A stretch of 11,593 bases of DNA from Bacteroidales bacterium (lineage in GTDB: Bacteria; Bacteroidota; Bacteroidia; Bacteroidales; UBA932). The stretch is taken from positions 1-11,593 of the forward strand of contig JAAXVX010000015.1 of NCBI GenBank assembly GCA_013335275.1, written 5' to 3'. The stretch's first letter is position 1. Each line of letters starts with the position of its first letter. The notes under the pieces were generated by a model. It made no database searches. It was not told where the DNA came from and was given only the letters and a program-made list of their open reading frames with translations. Position numbers and translations under genes: made by a program. Positions 7,232-11,593 of this stretch are shown here, one piece after another.

Positions 7232-8017
7232 ATGAAAATAAGGAGCAGCTTTAACTATACCCATACGCTTTTCATCCTGCTTGGCGGAGTAATTCTCCTG
7301 TTTCTCATCGCCCCGCTCGCAGGGATGTTCCTTTCCGTCAAAGCGCCAGAACTTTTTGCCACACTCGAAGACCGGGAGGTTAGTGAAAGTATTTTCCGTA
7401 CACTTGCCATTTCCGCTCTTGCTACAGGAATTGCAGCAATATTCGCACTACCGCTCTCATATATTCTGGCAAGGAAAAAATTCCCGTTAAAAGGTCTTTT
7501 GGAGGCCATTATCGATTTGCCTGTTATGATTCCCCATTCGGCAGCAGGGATAGCTCTGCTTGGATTTATATCAAGAGATTCGGCACTGGGTTCGCTTGCC
7601 TCCTCTTTCGGATTAAATCTGGTAGGTTCAAATGTAGCAATTGCAATGGCTATGGCTTTTGTGAGTCTTCCGTTTCTTATAAATTCCGCAAAAGACGGGT
7701 TCGCAGCTGTTCCGGTGAGACTGGAACAGGCAGCTGAAACTTTGGGAGCCTCAAAATTCCGGATCTTTACGCAAATCAGCCTGCCGCTTGCAAAAAGGTC
7801 TGTAGTTTCCGGGTTGCTGTTAATGTTTGCCAGAGGGATGAGTGAGTTTGGAGCCGTCGTAATTGTGGCTTACCACCCGATGACAACGCCTGTGCTCATA
7901 TTCGACAGGTTTAATTCATTCGGGCTCTCATATGCAAGACCTGTTGCAGTAATTTTTGTAGCAGTCACGCTCATTCTTTTCATACTTTTAAGAATATATC
8001 AGAAAAGAAAATGTTAA
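7232..8017 (+). CDS. modB: Molybdate/tungstate ABC transporter permease, ModB/WtpB type
   Basis: A 261-aa polytopic membrane protein that forms the channel of an oxyanion importer. About six hydrophobic segments can be seen (near residues 13-34, 56-80, 92-112, 133-153, 192-213 and 235-255). The cytoplasmic EAA-type loop that docks with the ATPase is EQAAETLGASKFRIFTQISL (165-184). The stretch RGMSEFGAVVIVAYHPMTTP (201-220), followed by VLIFDRFNSFGL, recalls archaeal ModB/WtpB proteins more than the Escherichia coli form; this is recognition from memory and the substrate (molybdate or tungstate) is not decided by sequence. The next gene, the ATPase, starts within the last 7 nt (ATGTTAA), which couples their translation. 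Location among cofactor genes supports the molybdate/tungstate assignment over sulfate. No gene for a binding protein is nearby. Confidence 0.9.
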   Translation: MKIRSSFNYTHTLFILLGGVILLFLIAPLAGMFLSVKAPELFATLEDREVSESIFRTLAISALATGIAAIFALPLSYILARKKFPLKGLLEAIIDLPVMIPHSAAGIALLGFISRDSALGSLASSFGLNLVGSNVAIAMAMAFVSLPFLINSAKDGFAAVPVRLEQAAETLGASKFRIFTQISLPLAKRSVVSGLLLMFARGMSEFGAVVIVAYHPMTTPVLIFDRFNSFGLSYARPVAVIFVAVTLILFILLRIYQKRKC

Positions 8018-8640
8018 AGATTGATAATCTAGTTTACTCAATAGGCGACTTCAACCTTGGCCCGGTTTCATTCTCAATGGAAAAGGGAGACTATCTTGCC
8101 GTTTTTGGACCTTCGGGTGCCGGTAAGTCGCTGCTTCTGGAATTAATTGCAGGTTTGCGTTTCCCCGCATCCGGTTCTGTTTGCATTGATTCCAAAGAGT
8201 ATGTAAATATTGGAGCGCAGAATCGTCCGGTGGGAATGCTGTTTCAGGACTACGCTCTTTTCCCCCATTTATCTGTCTTTGATAATATCGCATATTCGCT
8301 CAGGCTGAAAAAGACAAACAGGGATACGATAGAAAAGAGAGTAAAGGAGTTATCGGATTACTTCTCGATTGGCAACCTGCTAAAAAGGGAAATTGAAAGC
8401 CTTTCCGGGGGCGAAAAGCAGAGAGTTGCTCTTGCAAGGGCAATTGCATATGATCCGCTGATTCTGTTACTGGACGAACCCCTTTCCGCACTTGATGACG
8501 ATCTTAGGGCAGAAGCGGTTGATACACTGGCCTCGCTTAAAAGAGCCGGCCAGACAATAATCCATGTTACCCACAACCGTAACGAAGTGGGAACGCTTGC
8601 TTCTAAAAACCTCTATATGTCAGGTGGGCTGATTAAATGA
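8011..8640 (+). CDS. modC: Molybdate/tungstate ABC transporter ATP-binding protein, short ModC
   Basis: A 209-aa nucleotide-binding subunit that powers the ModB channel from the cytoplasmic side. All ATPase motifs are present: Walker A GPSGAGKS (33-40, Lys39), Q-loop Gln79 in LFQDYALFPHLSVFDNI, signature LSGGE (131-135), Walker B ILLLDE (151-156), D-loop SALD (159-162) and the switch histidine in VTHNRNE (His188). The usual C-terminal TOBE/MOP domain, which binds molybdate and regulates many ModC proteins (about 350 aa), is absent: the protein stops soon after the switch region. It is therefore a core-only ATPase, comparable in design to the short archaeal form. It overlaps modB by 7 nt and is the last gene of the plus-strand run, ending 5 nt from the stop of the convergent TPR gene. 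Confidence 0.9.
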   Translation: MLKIDNLVYSIGDFNLGPVSFSMEKGDYLAVFGPSGAGKSLLLELIAGLRFPASGSVCIDSKEYVNIGAQNRPVGMLFQDYALFPHLSVFDNIAYSLRLKKTNRDTIEKRVKELSDYFSIGNLLKREIESLSGGEKQRVALARAIAYDPLILLLDEPLSALDDDLRAEAVDTLASLKRAGQTIIHVTHNRNEVGTLASKNLYMSGGLIK

Positions 8641-8658
8641 ATCTGTTAAGGATTCATT
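8636..8658. terminator. Candidate bidirectional terminator hairpin between convergent genes
   Basis: A perfect 8-bp inverted repeat, AATGAATC (8636-8643) and GATTCATT (8651-8658), encloses a 7-nt loop. It covers the modC stop codon (8638-8640) in the left arm and the TPR-gene stop codon (complement of 8646-8648) in the loop. The position between two converging operons suits a shared terminator. The stem is AT-rich and no strong T-tract follows on either strand, so function is uncertain. Confidence 0.4.
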
Positions 8659-8921
8659 AAATCGGTATTCTGAAATCTGAGAATTTCGTATATCGAATCG
8701 ATTGCATGAGCCGCAGGTCCTTCCGGGTTGAGAAATTTTGCCTTATTAAGAGCATTGATTGCCTCTCCCCACAGCTGTTGTCTTCTTAATATACTTCCCA
8801 TTAAATACCATGCTTCGGAGTTCTCCGGTTCTCTCTTTAGGAATTCCATAAGCTCCAAATGTGCCTTTTCTACCTCTCCTACGCGGAGAAGTTGGTCTAT
8901 CTCCAATAAATTTAAAGCCAT
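8646..8921 (-). CDS. Small tetratricopeptide-repeat protein
   Basis: A 91-aa soluble protein with no signal peptide or membrane segment. It is almost all helix-forming and fits about two TPR units: one at roughly residues 4-35 (LLEIDQLLRVGEVEKAHLEL, then FLKREPENSEAW) and one at about 36-69 (AWYLMGSILRRQQLWGEAIN, then ALNKAKFLNPEGPA). The second unit shows the canonical W-x2-G-x8-A and final Pro pattern. A short helix ends the chain. Two repeats alone are few for a stable superhelix, so it may dimerise or pack on a partner. It starts 21 nt after the rnfA stop on the same strand, so it is probably the last gene of the rnf operon; a role in Rnf assembly or stability would be inference. No enzymatic motif is seen. 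Confidence 0.85.
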   Translation of the reverse strand: MALNLLEIDQLLRVGEVEKAHLELMEFLKREPENSEAWYLMGSILRRQQLWGEAINALNKAKFLNPEGPAAHAIDSIYEILRFQNTDLMNP

Positions 8922-8942
8922 AAATTACTGTTTGAGTAAAAT

Positions 8943-9542
8943 TTAAACTAATCCTGCAAAACCCATGAACGCGAGGGCAAGGATGCCTGCTGTTATGAGC
9001 GCAATTGGTGTACCTTTAAATGGTTTAGGAATGTTTGAAAGTTCCATCTGCTCTCTCAGACCTGCAAAAAGTATAAGTGCAAGGCCAAAACCGAGAGCCG
9101 TTGCAATCGTAAAGACAATAGACTGAGCCAGATTGAGCATATGCGGGTCACTGCCAAAGGTAAATTCTTTAGCAACAACAAGGATGGCAACGCCAAGAAC
9201 AGCACAGTTTGTTGAAATTAGCGGGAGATAAATTCCTAATGCCTGATAAAGGGAAGGACTTATTTTCTTTAAGATGATTTCTACCATTTGCACAAGAGCC
9301 GCAATAACCAGAATAAAGACAATTGTTTGCATAAACTCTATCCCGAGAGGAACCAGCACATAGTATTGCAACAGATAAGTGGCGAGTGTCGAAAGAGCCA
9401 TCACAAAAGTAACGGCACCCGCCATACCGGCAGCTGTGCCAACTTTGTTTGATACTCCCAAAAACGGACAAACTCCAAGGAATTGCGATAAAACAATGTT
9501 ATTAACAAATACCGCTGATATAAGAATTATAATATATTCCAT
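8943..9542 (-). CDS. rnfA: Rnf electron transport complex subunit A
   Basis: A 199-aa integral membrane subunit of the ion-pumping ferredoxin:NAD+ oxidoreductase. It begins MEYIIILISAVFVNNIVLSQ and has six hydrophobic segments. Two conserved cysteines, Cys25 in FLGVCPFLGV and Cys113 in LISTNCAVLG, match the RnfA residues that, together with a matching pair in RnfE, hold an intramembrane [2Fe-2S] cluster in solved Rnf/Nqr structures. RnfA and RnfE are homologues inserted in opposite orientation. The gene follows rnfE after 12 nt, without an obvious Shine-Dalgarno site, and is followed by the TPR gene. The related NqrE is a less likely identity, given the RnfD and RnfG lengths in this operon. 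Confidence 0.95.
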   Translation of the reverse strand: MEYIIILISAVFVNNIVLSQFLGVCPFLGVSNKVGTAAGMAGAVTFVMALSTLATYLLQYYVLVPLGIEFMQTIVFILVIAALVQMVEIILKKISPSLYQALGIYLPLISTNCAVLGVAILVVAKEFTFGSDPHMLNLAQSIVFTIATALGFGLALILFAGLREQMELSNIPKPFKGTPIALITAGILALAFMGFAGLV

Positions 9543-9554
9543 AATATCTGTTTA

Positions 9555-10142
9555 TTAAGAGATTTTTGCTTTTAATTTATTGAACAGAACAAGCAGATAG
9601 CCTAAAGCGATAAAGGCTCCCGGTGCGAGAATAAAAACAAGTATTCCGTCTCCTTCTATGAGTTTGATTCCAAAAATTGAGGCACTGCCCAGAAGTTCCC
9701 TTACCATACCCAGAACTGTCAGCGAAAGTGTAAAGCCAAGCCCTATTCCAATACCATCAAGTGCAGAGTCTCCCACACTGTTTTTGGATGCAAAAGCCTC
9801 GGCTCTTCCCAGTACAATACAGTTCACAACTATAAGCGGAATAAATATGCCAAGAGTAGCATACAGCCCCGGGGTAAAAGCCTGCATGACAAACTGCAGT
9901 ACAGTAACAAATGTTGCAATAATCACAATAAAGGACGGAATCCTCACCTTCCCCGGTATGAATCCGGATACGGCAGATACTACAATATTGGACATTGTTA
10001 AAACAAACAAAGTTGCGAGACCCATGCCCAACCCGTTCATTGCAGAGGTTGTGGTTCCAAGTGTGGGACACATACCCAGAACAAGGACAAATGTAGGGTT
10101 CTCCTTAATAATTCCTTTAGTAATCAAACTTAGTTTACTCAT
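9555..10142 (-). CDS. rnfE: Rnf electron transport complex subunit E
   Basis: A 195-aa integral membrane subunit paired with RnfA. The start chosen is the ATG at 10142 (MSKLSLITKGIIKENPTFVL), because it is preceded by AGGAGG at 6 nt spacing and matches the family; an upstream ATG at 10193 would add 17 non-conserved, basic residues inside rnfG. The GMCPTLGTTTSAMNGLGMG segment with Cys25 and the VVNCIVLGRAEAFASKN segment with Cys108 provide the expected [2Fe-2S] ligands. The gene overlaps rnfG by 8 nt (ATGAGTAA), so it is probably translated by coupling with rnfG. The family has six transmembrane helices, consistent with the hydrophobic segments seen. Confidence 0.95.
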   Translation of the reverse strand: MSKLSLITKGIIKENPTFVLVLGMCPTLGTTTSAMNGLGMGLATLFVLTMSNIVVSAVSGFIPGKVRIPSFIVIIATFVTVLQFVMQAFTPGLYATLGIFIPLIVVNCIVLGRAEAFASKNSVGDSALDGIGIGLGFTLSLTVLGMVRELLGSASIFGIKLIEGDGILVFILAPGAFIALGYLLVLFNKLKAKIS

Positions 10143-10737
10143 TTGGTACCTCCTTTTTTTCAACATCCTTCGCACATATCTTATACACTTCATACGCCTT
10201 GCTCACAGCATCACAAAAAGCTCTTGATGAAATTGTGGAAGCTGTTATTGCATCTACATCTCCTCCGTCTTTCTTAACTATAAGTTTAAAATCTGCAGGG
10301 TTCTTCCCCTTAAACTGAACACTGAAATTGCTCTTTCCTTCAACCATTTTGTCGCCAAGACCCGGTGTTTCAGTATGGGACAGAACAGCTGTATTATTAA
10401 TTGTTCCATCGGCATTAAAGCCCACCATTAAAATAATCCGGCCACCGAACCCGCGTGTCGAAAATGTTTCAATGGCATATCCGACAACATCTCCTCCCAA
10501 TTTTGCAGGGTAGACATTAAACGATTTACCGTCAATTTCCTTAGTGAACATATCTGCACTTGGATCATTGTCAAACTTAGGAACAACCTTGGAAATTGCA
10601 TTATTTGTTTTTGCAATTTGTGCAGCATCAATGGGTTCCTTGGTTATGGCATATACTCCGGCCAATAATGCAGATGCTACAAAGCAAATTGCAAGAAGGG
10701 TCATAACCATATTTTTAAGTGATGATACCTTAGCCAT
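10135..10737 (-). CDS. rnfG: Rnf electron transport complex subunit G (covalent FMN protein)
   Basis: A 200-aa subunit with one N-terminal membrane helix (about residues 9-31) and a domain on the outer face of the membrane that carries FMN bound through a phosphoester to threonine, attached by ApbE. The flavinylation site is DAITASTIS (162-170), with Thr168 as the predicted acceptor; it fits the D-x2-(S/T)-x-x-(S/T) pattern, although many family members have SGAT where this has TAST. The conserved HTETPGLGDKM block (121-131) is also present. The ATG at 10737 overlaps the rnfD stop by 8 nt (ATGGCTAA) and has an excellent GGAGG site 6 nt upstream. The length fits RnfG and is shorter than NqrC. 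The ApbE flavin transferase is not encoded in this window. Confidence 0.95.
   Translation of the reverse strand: MAKVSSLKNMVMTLLAICFVASALLAGVYAITKEPIDAAQIAKTNNAISKVVPKFDNDPSADMFTKEIDGKSFNVYPAKLGGDVVGYAIETFSTRGFGGRIILMVGFNADGTINNTAVLSHTETPGLGDKMVEGKSNFSVQFKGKNPADFKLIVKKDGGDVDAITASTISSRAFCDAVSKAYEVYKICAKDVEKKEVPNE
10149..10154 (-). promoter_or_regulatory. Shine-Dalgarno site for rnfE
   Basis: AGGAGG on the minus strand lies 6 nt before the ATG at 10142. It decides the rnfE start in favour of this ATG over the in-frame one at 10193. Confidence 0.75.
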
Positions 10738-11593
10738 TATTCACCTCCCTTCCGAATCTCTTAGGTTTAAAGTATGTGTTTATGAGAGGCACACAAGCAT
10801 TCATAATCAGTATGGCAAATGAAATTCCCTCCGGATACGAACCGAAATCTCTTATGAGCATCGTAATTATACCTATTCCAACTCCATAGAACACCATTCC
10901 CCTCGTGCTCATTGGCGAGGTGACATAATCCGTTGCCATGAAAACTGAACCAATTAAAATACCACCGGTGAGAACATTGAAAAGAGGGTCGGTGTAGTGA
11001 CCCGGGTCAATTAACCAGAAAATTCCGGAGAAAACCATTACGGTAGCAATTATAGCAACTGGAATATGTGGTTTTATTACTTTTCTTATCAGAAGGTATA
11101 CAAATCCGAGAATCAAAGCAAAGGCCGAAACCTCTCCCACAGAACCGCCTATTTTACTAAACAGCATCTGGGTGTATGAAAAATTATTCTCGGAAAAAAT
11201 CTGATCCATAGGTATCCCTTTGGCAAGTCCCTCCTTGACTATCGAGAGAGCCGTTGCTCCTGTGTTTGCATCAATGCCTTCTCGGAACCATGAAGCAGGA
11301 ATGGTCCAGTCTGTCATAATCGCCGGAAAGGAGACCAAAAGGAAAACCCGGCCCACAAGAGCAGGATTGAACAGATTCTGGCCAATTCCTCCAAATGTCA
11401 TCTTTGCAATTCCTATTGCCACTACGGAACCAATGAATACTATCCACCACGGTGAATTAGGGGGAAGGTTCAAAGCGAGCAGCAAGCCTGTGAGAGCTGC
11501 TGAATAATCATTTATAGTAATCTTGCCCTTAATGATATACCTTTGAATGACAAATTCTACCAATACTGCTGTAACCGCACCCACAAGTGCCAG
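10730..11593 (-). CDS. rnfD: Rnf electron transport complex subunit D, 5' end cut by window edge
   Basis: The visible part is 287 codons plus the stop. The frame stays open to the right edge and the first visible residues (LALVGAVTAVLVEFVIQRYI) are already inside a membrane helix, so the start lies outside; about 30-50 residues are missing compared with usual RnfD. RnfD is a polytopic subunit homologous to NqrB that carries covalent FMN. The family motif GGIGQNLFNPALVGR is present, and the flavinylation motif is NTGATALS, with the acceptor Thr codon at 11252-11254. The C-terminal PEGISFAILIMNACVPLINT block is typical. A GTG at 11584 in frame is not the start. The operon order D-G-E-A implies that rnfC and rnfB lie upstream, beyond the right edge. 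Confidence 0.94.
   Translation of the reverse strand: MALVGAVTAVLVEFVIQRYIIKGKITINDYSAALTGLLLALNLPPNSPWWIVFIGSVVAIGIAKMTFGGIGQNLFNPALVGRVFLLVSFPAIMTDWTIPASWFREGIDANTGATALSIVKEGLAKGIPMDQIFSENNFSYTQMLFSKIGGSVGEVSAFALILGFVYLLIRKVIKPHIPVAIIATVMVFSGIFWLIDPGHYTDPLFNVLTGGILIGSVFMATDYVTSPMSTRGMVFYGVGIGIITMLIRDFGSYPEGISFAILIMNACVPLINTYFKPKRFGREVNNG
10741..10748 (-). promoter_or_regulatory. Shine-Dalgarno site for rnfG
   Basis: GGAGGTGA on the minus strand, a full match to the anti-Shine-Dalgarno end of 16S rRNA, sits within the last codons of rnfD. Its GGAGG core is 6 nt before the rnfG ATG at 10737. Confidence 0.75.

Noticed and set aside
10143..10193. 17-residue N-terminal extension of RnfE
   Set aside because: The extension is basic, not conserved in the family, and the downstream ATG has a strong AGGAGG site.
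9658..10227. Long plus-strand open frame (189 codons) opposite rnfE and rnfG
   Set aside because: Antisense to two clearly real Rnf genes; the translation is low-complexity Ser/Pro/Ile-rich with no family resemblance.
8943..11593. Nqr (Na+-translocating NADH:quinone reductase) instead of Rnf
   Set aside because: The order of homologous subunits is the same in both, but subunit G is 200 aa and D about 320-330 aa, fitting Rnf rather than the longer NqrC and NqrB; RnfE and RnfA also read like Rnf forms.

Overview
This 11.6-kb window looks like a chromosomal segment from an anaerobic or fermentative member of the Bacteroidota, probably near Bacteroidales. Three things suggest this: the SpoU-type methyltransferase and the Rnf proteins read like Bacteroidota sequences; a TAnnTTTG (-7) promoter element precedes the central operon; and an Rnf complex sits beside molybdenum-cofactor genes. 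The lineage call is from recognition, not from a search. There are no rRNA, tRNA, CRISPR or mobile elements, and coding density is very high.

Layout. (1) Left block, minus strand, 5-4413: a 59-aa CDGSH iron-sulfur protein, then a membrane-fusion adaptor and an RND (HAE-1 type) inner-membrane pump. No outer-membrane channel lies in the window. (2) Central block, plus strand, 4471-8640: a tightly packed run of six genes, namely SpoU-family RNA methyltransferase, an unusually short MoaA, MoaC, a MOSC-MogA fusion, ModB and ModC. Gaps are 1, 2, 12 and 10 nt, followed by a 7-nt overlap. (3) Right block, minus strand, 8646-11593: the distal part of an rnf operon in the order D (cut by the window edge), G, E, A, followed by a small TPR protein.

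How the genes work together. The central block imports molybdate or tungstate (ModB/ModC) and carries out the first steps of pterin cofactor synthesis (MoaA then MoaC, GTP to cPMP) and a late step (MogA adenylylation of molybdopterin). The MOSC domain is probably involved in handling the cofactor or its sulfur. MoaD, MoaE, MoeA and the binding protein ModA/WtpA are not here and must be elsewhere if the pathway is complete. The Rnf complex couples reduced ferredoxin oxidation and NAD+ reduction to ion pumping. Molybdo- or tungsto-enzymes such as formate dehydrogenase often share that ferredoxin/NADH metabolism, but a functional link here is only inference from proximity.

No clearly new multi-gene system is visible. 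The best leads are the compact MoaA, the MOSC-MogA fusion, the overlooked CDGSH gene, a 16-bp palindrome over the divergent promoter region, and Shine-Dalgarno-driven translational coupling in a group that usually makes little use of Shine-Dalgarno sequences.
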